Of a stretch of DNA of 64,000 nt, positions 54,364 through 64,000 are shown one piece after another. Under the pieces are notes generated by a model that saw nothing but the letters and a program-made list of their open reading frames with translations, was not told the DNA's origin and made no database searches. Origin of the DNA: Neolentinus lepideus HHB14362 ss-1 (Eukaryota; Basidiomycota; Agaricomycetes; Gloeophyllales; Gloeophyllaceae); assembly GCA_001632425.1 (NCBI GenBank), contig KV425602.1:62001-126000 (forward strand), read 5' to 3'. The translations under genes and the position numbers were made by a program. Positions within the stretch are counted from its first letter, which is position 1. Each line of letters starts with the position of its first letter.

Positions 54364-55721
54364 TCATCGCAAAAATACGATCTCGCGGTCACTGAATGGA
54401 GAGCCCCACCATCGCTTGCGTTCGGGCACAGGCATTCGTAATAAGTCTCTGATTGGGTCTCTTATTGGCGGAGGGCGAGTACGAGGACCTATAATCTCCC
54501 TCTGGATAAACGCGTCCAGAGTAACGAGATTGAGGATATCCTGGGGCCCGGGGTCAGGGATCTGGCGTTTGGTGGAGTCCTCGCTTTCCAAGAGGAGGTT
54601 TGTTGAGCGACGGCTTTCGATGTGGAATTCCACTAACAAAAGAAGTGGAAGGTAAGTACCCTGTACCATTCAGAGAGCCCATACGTACATCTACGGTGCT
54701 TGATTAACATGATGTAGGCGTCTTCATGCGTCTTCTCCAGATATTTCGAGGTACGATAGAGGCCCTTCGATAGCTCCACGAGTAGATCTCTAGCGTATTG
54801 CGACGCACCATTCATGGCACCCTCGCAGAGCTCCATCGGACTTGCCATGATTTCATTAGCAAGCAGGAGTGCACCGTGAGCTCTGTCCGAGGCAGTGTAC
54901 TTTCTGAGAAGATCTGGGGAGAACAGAGAGCAAACTCCAAAGAAATCTGCATATTGCTTTCTCACCAGGTGCCTACCAGGGTTGAGATTGAGTAGGGTGG
55001 CCTGAGTTTCGGCAACTGTGATGTGTCTCAGTTCGAAATCCAGACTTCGCATGATGGACATTTCTGTCCACTTGAAGAGCGCAGAAGTACATCGTTTAGT
55101 CGAGTACTTAACTGTGTTGTCATTTATGAACTCTAGGAGCATAGTCTCTAGAGGCATAAACCTCGGGTCTGAGTAGTCGGCCGGTGTTCTCGGCCGTGGC
55201 CAGTCGTCTCGCTCCATTTTTGCTGCTATGGACAGACAGGCAAGTGCAGCAAGAAGAGACCAATTGTTTCGTACAGTCCACTTCTCCATGTATCTGTCGA
55301 AGTAGGTAACCGCCAAGTGGAGGGTGATGTGGCCCAGACGCCTATCACACGCAAGGAGAATCATGACATCAATCATCTCTTTCCGTCTCTCCAAGGTAAT
55401 CTCCTGATGCGGGATAATGGAGGCAGGATTGCGAAGAATAATGTAATAGAACGGCTTGGTCTTCCGCTGGAGTGGGAATGCAGTAAGTCGACGTGAAAAC
55501 GATGAGAGCGAAAAGCTGACCTCTAGCTCTACAAAGTGTTTGATGACGCTTGGGTCATGCGATAAACTGTAATCGTCCTCTTCCAGATTTTCCTCGGATG
55601 GCCGTGATGCACACTCATCAGCAAGACAGCAGCAGGGAGGAAGTGGCTCTTGTCGCTGCCGCACGCGACGTTGCGGCTTGTCGTCTAGACCAGCGGAAGT
55701 ACGGTCTCTTTTGAATGTCAT
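54364..55721 (-). CDS. Second A/B-type cyclin, complete right-arm copy
   Basis: Three exons (55521-55721, 54689-55466, 54364-54632) code for 415 residues. The first intron (55467-55520, 54 bases) has no stop and is a multiple of three, so it looks like coding if not removed; it sits at exactly the place of the intron in the other cyclin (after ...ELE, before R). The cyclin box follows: ERRKEMIDVMILLACDRRLG, LAVTYFDRYMEKWT, LACLSIAAKMERD. The C box contains MEMSIMRSLDFELRHIT-like TEMSIMRSLDFELRHIT and RKYTASDRAHGALLLANEIM. The last exon adds a basic, Pro-rich tail ending REIVFLR. The N-terminus is Arg-rich without an RxxL destruction box. It would be a CDK-binding regulator. At least five pseudogenes of it lie in the window. 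Confidence 0.85.
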
Positions 55722-56390
55722 TGTTCGTCTGTGAATGAGATATAGCGTTCTATATAAAAAGATGAAGGTGATATCTGCAGACTACTGTGGCGAACGGAAA
55801 AGACGAATGAAGGGTCTTTGTCACGGTCCGTCACGCTTATATGTTCCGAATTTCGATCACGTGGGCTGTTGATGTGGCCGTTTGTATAAGCAGATATAGA
55901 TAGTACAAGTGGCATATCACGTTGAGCCCAAAGATGATCTCTGGAGTCTGATGAGTCAATGCCCGTAGTACGTACTATGGAGTCGAGTACTGTAGCAACA
56001 CTATGCCATCGCTGATACGTTTCTGAGCATCAGTATTTCTTCTAAGTGCAAGTAACAATGAGCCTCATTTAATCATTTCATATTGATTGTAGATTATTAG
56101 ATCAGACAGCGTTGCATTTTTGCATCGCAAGGTTGGGTATGCACTGGAGGCCTCTAGTAGCTTCAAGCGTCCATCGGCCATTCGAAGGGGCGCTCTTAGG
56201 ACGCTTCGGTTTTACACAACAAAAAATCAACCCTTTGTCGAGTTTGGCAGGATGTAATGGAGTAAATCATCTTTGTTTCATATCTCGTCCTTTCTAGCAG
56301 GATCGCAATATATATAAGACTTTCATTCTTGAATCTGGAACGGCCCAGATTACGATGAGAACTCAACTTCCTCGACACAATCATTCATCA

Positions 56391-56411
56391 TTGATCACTC
56401 AAGAGCACTGG
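56391..56411 (+). promoter_or_regulatory. Shared upstream motif TGATCACTCAAGAGCACT, right arm
   Basis: Right-arm partner of 12216-12238, about 160 bases upstream of the gene at 56570. Confidence 0.4.
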
Positions 56412-56471
56412 ACGTACTTTGACTATGGAAGTATTGGTATCTGGATTCTGTACCAGTTGCTGTTCACAGCC

Positions 56472-56492
56472 CGGTCATGTGACCGAACGCGT
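56472..56492 (+). promoter_or_regulatory. 14-bp palindrome plus ACGCGT, right arm
   Basis: cggtcatgtgaccg (56472-56485) is a perfect palindrome, followed by ACGCGT (56487-56492). It lies about 80-100 bases upstream of the start at 56570. Confidence 0.45.
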
Positions 56493-56569
56493 ATTGAGCT
56501 TTAGGGGTTCTGCCGCGATCGATCCCGCGTCTCGCCATCACCTCGAAGTTCTCGTCATAACCTCGTCCG

Positions 56570-57189
56570 GTGGCTTTCCTCTCGATGAGCTCCATAGATT
56601 CATCCTCTTTGGCGGCCAGTCTCGGTCGTCTCAGTCTTGCAACATCGGCGACAGAGGTGGACGCAGTCGCCGCGCTAGCGGGGAAAGTTAACAGTCTTCG
56701 GTTGGACAAGCCTCCCCATTCCATCCAACCTTGGGACCCATATACGTGGCTCGACCACTACTTGAAGTGGTCTGAGGGAAAGGAGGACTGTGAAAAGGAC
56801 AGTACAGAGAGGCGAACAGCCAGAACGTTTGTTCGCATGTACGAGGAGCGCTATCAAAAGGAGTGCCTGTTGCTGGGCATGTTCCCACCCGAAGAGATAG
56901 CAATGGGTGCACTGATGTTGACGCGGTTTATTATGGGAGAGGGTCGCACGCCCTTCGGAGAGACAGAAGCAGGCTTAGTGGTGATGCATCTGCTGGACCG
57001 GTGCTACCAGAACGACACCAATCGTCTCACCGAGGAATGGGACTACACTATATTTTGGGGTTATATGGAAGACTTTACGAAAATGTCCGTGGCCGTGGAT
57101 CCAGGAACTTGATGGGTAAAATCCCATTCACTGTGGAGGAGTATGAACGCATACCTCTCGCGACGGAAATGAAGTATAAGTCTCTCTAG
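56570..57189 (+). pseudogene. EERYxKEC-family gene, frameshifted right-arm copy
   Basis: It is the partner of 11436-12056 and starts MAFLSMSSIDSSSLAASLGR. At about 57070 the left arm has aacttctgcgaaaatg and this copy gactttacgaaaatg, one base shorter. The frame then ends early at 57112 (KMSVAVDPGT) after 180 residues. The original ending (GKIPFTVEEYERIPLATEMK, YKSL) continues in another frame to 57189. About 26 C-terminal residues are lost, so it may be partly functional or dead. Confidence 0.75.
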
Positions 57190-57922
57190 CGCCTCACTTG
57201 AGGAATGGAGCTATTATAAGATGCAAGTATGTGACCTAATGTATTTAGTCTCCAAAGTTTACTTATTTTCATGATTAGGAAGCTTCTATGTATTGTGGTT
57301 AGCCGTGGACGGGATTCATTTGCAGATATAAATGGATGGCTGCATTCAGTACGTCATTTTCCATTCTCTCACTAATCATTGATTGAAATCTCATAATACT
57401 GAAGTTAACTTCCCCGTATAGTCTCCTCCACCGACCCCGAAGCACATCAATTAATACATAATTTTATCATATCAATGATCATGCTCATCTACATATTCCT
57501 CGTTCGTTTATTGTGCGACCATAACCTCCGATTCGTTACCTCATCCCCGTGTGGTTGTACTTGAACACTCCATACTCGGACCGTTCAGTGTTTATTGGAT
57601 GTTTAAACCCAAAAAGATGGACGAAAGCGGAACATCTTCCTAATGAAATGGGCGCCCTGACCGTGTAGACGTCCTCGTTGATTCTTCCAACCACAATGTA
57701 TCACAGCGATCGAACCTTAACTTCAGTCGAATAACATGTGAATTAAACATATATATAAAATTCGGATGACACTAGAGACAGAATGATTACACTTGTGATT
57801 ACTTGTTGAAAAGGCAGTCGACGCAAGGGAAGTGACCGCAACACCTTTTCGATGAGTGCTCCTAAAGACTTAGCGGCAGTATCCGCCGAGGGTCATCGTA
57901 GCCCAACAGATAATGATCACTC

Positions 57923-58111
57923 ATGGGGAACATAGCCGCACGCAGTACGCTCGTTCCTGGTTCAAAAGCTTCTACGTCTGAGGTTCATGATGTAGACTAC
58001 CTGAGAGAGGTTCAGCATGCGTCTGTCTTTGTGGAGAACATGGTTGTGGCAAAGGTGGGTATGCGGCAGCTGTCGTCTATCGATAAGGATCTAGCTGAGC
58101 AAGAAAAATGA
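57923..58111 (+). CDS. Hypothetical 62-residue ORF (right arm)
   Basis: Right-arm partner of 10514-10702, with no residue change. See that entry for what can be seen; evidence for coding is weak. The follow-on frame 58216-58410 differs from its partner at a few residues (Lys for His, Lys for Glu, Asp for His). Confidence 0.3.
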   Translation: MGNIAARSTLVPGSKASTSEVHDVDYLREVQHASVFVENMVVAKVGMRQLSSIDKDLAEQEK

Positions 58112-58735
58112 AAACACATTGATCTTGGACGATCTCCTGTTCAATTTTCGATATCTAGGGTAGAGGGGTAGGTACGTACAAGGATACATCTGCAAGATAC
58201 GGGGGCTCTAACTTCATGCTTTCGAAGTGCAGTTCAACTAGTAGGATCGTTCGGAATACCGAAATTGGGATGCTGGGTGTTTACCCAGACTCCTGCCAAG
58301 GAAGTACACGTAGTGGGCCCGCCATAAAGTATATGTCGGGCTGGGTAGCTCCCAAGCGGGAACGTGAGAAGCTGTGGGGTGAACGGAAGCATGACAGAGA
58401 CTCTGCCTAATTTCTCCAAAGTTCTCCCAGCATTTCATCTCTGCAATAGTACGAAGATACGTAATGTCATTGGCTATGGCACTGACTGATGATCTTATCA
58501 GACCTAATTCCTGTTGATCCATAGTTTAATTGCTCTTGCACAAGCGCGTGTAACGTTCGAGTTAGCGTATTAACAGTGCCTGCTCTCGCCTGACGGTGCT
58601 CCAATTGAGGTGGGCTTGATACGTATAACGCTAGGGTCTGCGCACCTTAAATCCCAGACAACGAAGTCTCTCCGTTATTTGTCTCCATCGAAAGCAGCAT
58701 ACTAAGACAAATGGTATGTTTAATGCGTGGAAAGT

Positions 58736-58942
58736 ATGCCGAACTCTAACACACCTCTCGTAGTCTCAACGAAGCAACGCAAAGTGCCAGACAACTACCA
58801 GCGGATGCTCCTGGCAGAACTGTGCATGTGGCGAACCGCCGAAGAACAAGCGCGACTGAATGAATAGTGAGTCGACGTACCCGAATTTAGGGAGCGGTTC
58901 GTCACTTACAGTACATCACATCAAGGGGCGCAGAAGGTTTAG
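58736..58942 (+). CDS. Small two-exon ORF, 53 residues (right arm)
   Basis: Partner of 9662-9868: exon 1 58736-58866, intron 58867-58911 (GTGAGT...TACAG), exon 2 58912-58942. Both splice sites and the frame are kept. Function unknown. Confidence 0.4.
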
Positions 58943-59027
58943 AATGGAAGTGAGTGACATAATACGGACAAAGTGAAGGCAGTGGAGTGGGCATGACAAA
59001 GGTCGGATCTCTTGTAAATTCTGTAAA

Positions 59028-59483
59028 TCAATAAAATAAGGGACAAATATCACCGTAAAGTTTCAAGAGTAACTTGGATTGGAGGTCGAAGCTGTTCGTC
59101 CAGAGTGTCTCGACGGAGCTGTTCTGGCACAGACGGTTGAGCACAGGCCGTAACTGACGGGCGTCGCTACTGATAGATATTTCGGGACTGTACCAGCCTC
59201 TGAAATGAAAGCAAAAGTAGAAAATTACTCGCCAATTACCACCAGCGTAAGGGGTGCGTTTCGCGACTATTCCTTTCCTCCAGAGAGAAGACAATTCAGA
59301 ACGCATCACGAAGTGCAGGTCAGCTAGGCGTGCACGGCGGACTTGCTGGATACCAATCAGCGTGATTCCTTCTTGCGAAAAGTCTCGGAAGTGAGTACAG
59401 GTAGAGCCAGCGAGTGGTGACCCAATCTCGTAGGAGTGTACAGCTGTCGCGGGCACGAAGGCGATTCTGGCATACGCTCTCAC
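59028..59483 (-). CDS. Hypothetical 151-residue ORF (right arm)
   Basis: Partner of 9121-9576, open along its full length with a few residue changes (for example Tyr for Cys near residue 18 and Cys for Gly near residue 93). Doubtful as a gene. Confidence 0.25.
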   Translation of the reverse strand: MRAYARIAFVPATAVHSYEIGSPLAGSTCTHFRDFSQEGITLIGIQQVRRARLADLHFVMRSELSSLWRKGIVAKRTPYAGGNWRVIFYFCFHFRGWYSPEISISSDARQLRPVLNRLCQNSSVETLWTNSFDLQSKLLLKLYGDICPLFY

Positions 59484-59489
59484 TATCTC

Positions 59490-61680
59490 ATCCTATGTTG
59501 TGTGAGCTTCTCTATCCAGCATAAGATGCGATGCGAACGCAACCCTTGTTTGAAGTTGCGATGGCAAAGTTCGTGATGCTTTCTTGATTCAAGCGTCTGA
59601 GCCACGAAGGCTCGGCGACTTCCGGTTTTGCCCGATTCCCTCCTGGTCGACGACTGTGACATCGTCGAACACCACTGTATCACCGACAAATGCCTGGTTG
59701 TTACTGTCTTTCTGACCCCCGGTAGATGTCTGGTCGTCTTTCAAATTGCTTTGGACCGAGGACGCGGCGAATGGAATGACCATGCGGAACAAGGGCGAAC
59801 AAGGACAAGGTGGTAGTAGGGGATGTATGTGCGTCGACAAGGCGAGTAAAAATTTCGGAGCACGGCGACACATCTGGAAGATCGTATGGTCCACTATTTG
59901 TCCCAGGGTAGATGCAAGCGGAAGGCCTGGAAGCGTGCTGGCTCCGTCTTCGATAGAGGCTGAGGCTGGAAAGAGTGGTTATCGGCGAGGAAGCACGACC
60001 GTATAGTCGTGATTCTTGGGCGATTTTCGACTGCATCCTTGCCTGCTCTCCCGACATAGTATGCTGGAGGGTTAGGCCTTGTGGAGACAGGGTACCATCA
60101 GGGCGTCGCTTCAGCTGCCTGTGTATCTCGAAACCGAGTGAGAGGGTGGCCGGATGGAAATAACTGTTGCGGAATCCCGTCCAAGATCAATATGCAATGA
60201 TGTCGGCGCCGCTGCTCGCAAGTACCCAGGGATCCATGGTCTTCTTCATGATAACGCCACGGCCTGCAGGTTCTGTCCATACTAACTACCTGCTTTCGTG
60301 TTTCCGGAATCGCTTTTCTAAATCTTGATTATGCCCTTTCCCTGACTGTCTCGCGCTGGGAAAAGACAATAAGCCGTTAGGAGGTTCGTCATGTCAAGAC
60401 GAGGTCGTTACCGCTGCGTAGATGAGATCTGGGCAGGAAGCTCTGGTCCGTGTCATGTCTGTCCATTCTCGCTCCCTCCAGGGTACTATCCTCGCGGAGT
60501 GTATCCCGGACTTCCTTTCTAATGTGTTGCCTTTTCTTCCTTAGATAGCAGTGACGCGACACTGAAAGGTTTTCTTCATTGGCGTGTTTACTCGGCAGCA
60601 CTTCGTACCCAGACGTGACAGCACAATCCACGTTCGTTTCCACAACATGTTGTATACAGTGATATCACTGCTGCAGGAAACGTCATTATAATTCAGTCCA
60701 CGCGAAGGATAAGGCCGAACCTACCTTGCATTGGCGGATGACTGCCTATGAGCGACAGGATCAGAGAGGATCTGCAATTGAGGTGGCACACCGGCCTTGG
60801 ACTAGATGAATGAACGTGAGCATTACACCGTCCATTCTTATAAGCTGCATCGACTTACGTCGTCAGTCATTCTGGCCGCTTAAGATGTCCCACACGGAGT
60901 TGACTAGAGAGGCGGCATAGGTTGTTCTTTCGAAGGGCGCTGAAAATGTTCCACCATCCGTCAAGAAGGCTCAGAACAGCTATGATCACGCCGTATTAGC
61001 CGCTTTCTATGATGCTGTGAATATCATGAACGAGAGGTACTGTGCGAATTACTGTACTATTGACCTTGTTAACTGCAGTGGCCGAGATAATGACCATTGT
61101 GTCGCCGTAAAGCTTGACGGTGGCTCAGAGAAAGCTGGGTGCCAGTGAGGTGTAAGGCGGTGATCTGAGCGCCGGTCATATCCCGAGTAACCTTCCTTCT
61201 TCGACCTGAATGTGGCACTGCGTGTATAGAACCGTAGGATCGCCCTTCGCCCCTAGTAGCCCGGTGAGTGGAAGGAAATATGGAAGATCTATACGGATTA
61301 CTGACGGATACATGATGTTACCAGAATTCTACTGCAATACGACAGTTCGACGCTGGTATTCGTTTCTACGAGTTTTCTCCAAGACGCAATGTTTGCGCTA
61401 CGCACCCGATAGTTGTGCGTAAATGCTTGCTGTTGTGGCAGGCCGTGATTTCGACTGAGCAGGACTCGGAGAGCCATCGAGAAGCATTTATCCATGCTAA
61501 GACGACGCAAGACAGCCGAGCATGACGCCTTCTGACAAGATAACTTCGGAACGCTGTGGGATCAAAGCGCGACGGGAGATGCAGACACGTGACACTGGAG
61601 TCACGCCTCGCGTGATACGCGATCCTTCTTACTCTTCTTCCACTTGCACGCACACCCTCGTCTACTTTTGCACTGATCAA
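59490..61680. other. Arm spacer, right copy, no recognised gene
   Basis: Reverse partner of 7020-9115. It holds only the unnamed short frames seen in the left arm (for example 59589-59894). No RNA gene was found. Confidence 0.4.
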
Positions 61681-61681
61681 C

Positions 61682-63020
61682 ATGGCTTCTCAATCTTGTC
61701 TCAGAAGAAAGCGCGCAGAAGACACCAGCACTGACGCGTGTCGGCCTACCAAGCGAAGTCGGAAGGGGGACCATGAACATGTAGTGGCCAATGAGGATGA
61801 TTTGAACCGAGAGTGGGATTTACTGAATAGTGAATATGGTGCAGATATTATCGAGTATCATTTGCAATTGGAGGTATGAAACTTCTATCATTATCAACAT
61901 CCTATTCTAAAGCTGTGGCTCGTTCCAGCGTGACCCAGCGCTTGCTCCCGATGTCGAGAAAATCGATCGACATCGTAAAATTAGATCGTCATGGAGAGCC
62001 ATCCTCATTGATTATCTGTCAGAGATTCAGTATCGGCGCAAACTCAGGCTTGAAACCCTCTTTGTCACTGTGGATCTTCTAGACCGATACATGACGAATG
62101 AGGAATTCGACCTGACACCGCGACATTATCAGCTCGTCGGAGTTACAACATTGTACATCGCCTCGAAACTCTCAGAAACGCCGCATCGCGAACTCCACCT
62201 AGACGACCTCGTCCAGGCTTGCGACAACCTATACAAGGCGAAGGAGTTTCGAACGTTTGAACTCAGAATCTTGAAGGTGCTAAACTGGCGCATCAATTGC
62301 CCAGATGCAGTCTCACATCTTCTATATCTATGCTGTACGAAGAATGAAGAGGACCGGATCAAGCACATCGCGTGCTACCTGCTGGAACTCTCTCTGTGCC
62401 ACAAGCAGTTCATCCGGCATCCAGCATCGTGCAAAGCTCAGGCTGCGCTCCTACTGGCGCGGGTCATATGCGGCCAACCAATTAGGCTTTGCAACGAATC
62501 CGCAGATATTCGTCAATGTTTCTATGCATTGGAGCAGATCCAAGACTGTTCTTCCGATCGCAGCAAGAAATTCATTGTGCAGAAATATTCTCAACCACAG
62601 ACAGCATATGCTGCATTCACCGTCATCGAGTTCTACAAAGAGGACGGTGGCCGACGGATTCCCTCTGCTGACTCCATCGAGGTGGAATCTGCGTCGGACG
62701 GTACCCAGATCACTGACAAGAATTCACCTCGTGATTCTTCCAAGGGCAACCCATCACTCGATGAACAGGCGACGTCGAACGGTACCGATATCATCGTCAA
62801 ACCTTCGCCACATCCTTCTTCCAATGGTGACCTTTTACCACTTGACGAACAGGCTGCTCGCGCGAAGGATACAGACGAACTGGGTTTGTCTGATACGGCG
62901 GAGTGCGAGGCAATACTGTCTCTTTATCTTAGGGCCTACGTCTCCTGGCACTTGTATGTCTTACAAGTCGCGTGGATTATCTCCGTGGTCGCTCAGAATG
63001 TCCAGCAAGACGACATATGA
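61682..63020 (+). CDS. A/B-type (mitotic-like) cyclin, right-arm copy
   Basis: Exons 61682-61873 and 61929-63020 with a 55-base intron code for 427 residues. Domain order matches the left copy at 5587-6919: basic N-terminus, cyclin N box (SSWRAILIDYLSEIQ, ETLFVTVDLLDRYM), C box, Ser/Pro-rich tail, hydrophobic C-terminal segment. Differences include Thr for Ala in FVTVD, Cys for Trp in IRLCNES, Leu for Ile in SLYLRAY, and two extra residues (Asp-Thr) in GLSDTAEC. All changes keep the frame, so both copies may be functional. Confidence 0.85.
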
Positions 63021-63139
63021 GTCGCAAACGAGCTATAACACCTCTCGTCCATAATCCAGCGGCTCCAGTCTTGCTCTTGACCGACGCTCTTGCAGTCATC
63101 ATAGTCTGATGCCCTTGCCAATGATACTATCTGATAGCG

Positions 63140-63379
63140 AAGGCAGAGCTCATTGACTGGCTCATCGACAAACAATGTTCTCTGGAATTCAGTCGAGAAA
63201 CGCGTCATTTGACGGTCAACATCTTCGACCGCTACATCTCAAGACAACATCGCTCCAGTAACATGATTGTTTGGATCGCATTGTGCGCGGCATGGACATA
63301 CCACGACATCAACGGTGTGAGCACTATCGTCGTCAGGAACATCAGAGGGCCACAAGACGATATACTAGCTTCAGGGTAA
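63140..63379 (+). pseudogene. Cyclin-box fragment downstream of cyclin (right arm)
   Basis: Partner of 5228-5467. It reads KAELIDWLIDKQCSLEFSRE, TRHLTVNIFDRYIS then drifts to a TAA. The rest of the cyclin fold is absent. It begins 119 bases after the cyclin stop. Confidence 0.6.
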
Positions 63380-63907
63380 CAGTGAATGCGATTGAGACGG
63401 GCCAATCAAATGTGTGGTTCATCTCCAGATACGAGATTCATTGGCATCGTAGATCACATATTTAGGCGTCCCCGATGTTGATGTAATTAGTCTTGTAGAG
63501 GATCGCTAAGTGGAAGAAACCCTGTGGCATTCGTCTCGTTCTTGTAATGAAGGGGCTTCCTCCAACATAAATCCGTGAGAGTACATTCAATTTTGTAGGA
63601 ACTAATGTCAGTCTTGAGCAGACACGACAATTGAAGTACAGCCGGAAATGCTTGATATTTTTCTCTTCCGTACGACCACCTTCAAACGGACTTCTATGGA
63701 ATATCGAGTCAGGACCCGTGCTCTCTAATCATATATGCACCTCGAAGCTCAAACATGCGCAGACAACCCTCTTGATTTCCAGCGCTGATCTGCTGCACCT
63801 CATCTGGAATGCTAACAATAGATATTTGAGATGTCTCAGTTGTCACCGAATTGTTGTCCTAGGTGGCTGCAACATCAATGTCCGTAACGGGAACAAGGAC
63901 CATAACA

Positions 63908-63928
63908 CGGTCATGTGATCGGACGCGT
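63908..63928 (+). promoter_or_regulatory. Near-palindrome plus ACGCGT, right arm outer gene
   Basis: cggtcatgtgatcg (63908-63921) overlaps the approach to ACGCGT (63923-63928). It lies 70-90 bases before the ATG at 63998, as in the left arm. Confidence 0.4.
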
Positions 63929-63997
63929 AGAAAGTTGATCTCATCTCTTTCCTTGCACTTTCGAGCCACAACCTCTTCCCACTACGTTTTCATCCAG

Positions 63998-64000
63998 ATG
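63998..64000 (+). CDS. Start codon of the outer EERYxKEC-family gene, cut by window end
   Basis: The last three bases are the ATG that corresponds to 4613-4615 in the left arm. The upstream in-frame ATG used by the longer left frame (4916-4918) is ACG here (63684-63686), which supports the downstream ATG as the real start. The body of the gene lies outside the window, so whether this copy is complete (without the R insertion) cannot be seen. Confidence 0.5.

Larger units (their letters stand above)
54320..64000 (-). repeat. Right arm of the large inverted repeat
   Basis: It is the near-identical reverse complement of about 4613-14300. The pairs agree on gene order, intron positions and spacers, with x+y drifting only from about 68,626 (inner) to 68,601 (middle) through small indels. 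The arm continues past the window end. Confidence 0.95.

Overview
The window looks like nuclear DNA of a filamentous basidiomycete, probably an Agaricomycete. Genes are split by many short GT-AG introns of about 45-70 bases. The recognisable proteins are fungal types: mitotic-type cyclins, a fungal neutral-amino-acid permease, a DUG1-like M20 dipeptidase and an aldo/keto reductase. Two tRNA-Ala genes carry introns, and the mobile elements are eukaryotic (hAT, Mutator-like, TA-inserting MITE). There is one 940-base run of N (12861-13800). Nothing bacterial is seen. The species is not determined.

The dominant feature is a huge nested inverted duplication. The outer arms (about 4613-14300 and 54320-64000) are near-identical reverse complements; left position x pairs with right position y so that x+y is about 68,601-68,626. 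Each arm carries, from outside in: an uncharacterised 'EERYxKEC' family gene (truncated on the left, cut by the window end on the right), a cyclin-box fragment, a two-exon A/B-type cyclin, about 4.5 kb with only small doubtful ORFs, a second EERYxKEC gene, and a second cyclin. The second cyclin is hidden by the N gap on the left and complete on the right. The right copies have begun to decay: one has a frameshift, and an upstream ATG in another is lost.

Inside about 14.3 / 54.3 kb the inverted symmetry continues at clearly lower identity. Four related units (U1 about 15.2-21.3 kb and U2 about 22.3-26.1 kb on +; U3 about 38.9-47.4 kb and U4 about 47.3-53.3 kb on -) share a 500-base repeat R, the promoter and exon 1 of an amino-acid transporter, a CT-rich stretch, and decayed unknown ORFs. 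U1 and U4 each also carry a tRNA-Ala. Cyclin pseudogenes lie between units.

The centre (about 26.5-38.8 kb) holds the single intact transporter (28706-31178), an intact DUG1-like dipeptidase (32026-33879), a 5'-truncated transporter pseudogene (36178-37113) and cyclin fragments. Two transposon insertions can be dated against their paralogous empty sites: a 1,336-bp Mutator-like element carrying a RecQ-like helicase fragment in the transporter promoter, and a 5,101-bp hAT element in U3. Outside the structure, at the left edge, are an intact aldo/keto reductase (1050-2474), a minisatellite and a MITE.

The repeated association of A/B-type cyclins with the EERYxKEC family, whose members share an ACGCGT box next to a 14-bp palindrome upstream, is the most biologically suggestive content. 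Whether the two outer arms are one locus duplicated or two dikaryon haplotypes misjoined during scaffolding cannot be decided from sequence alone.
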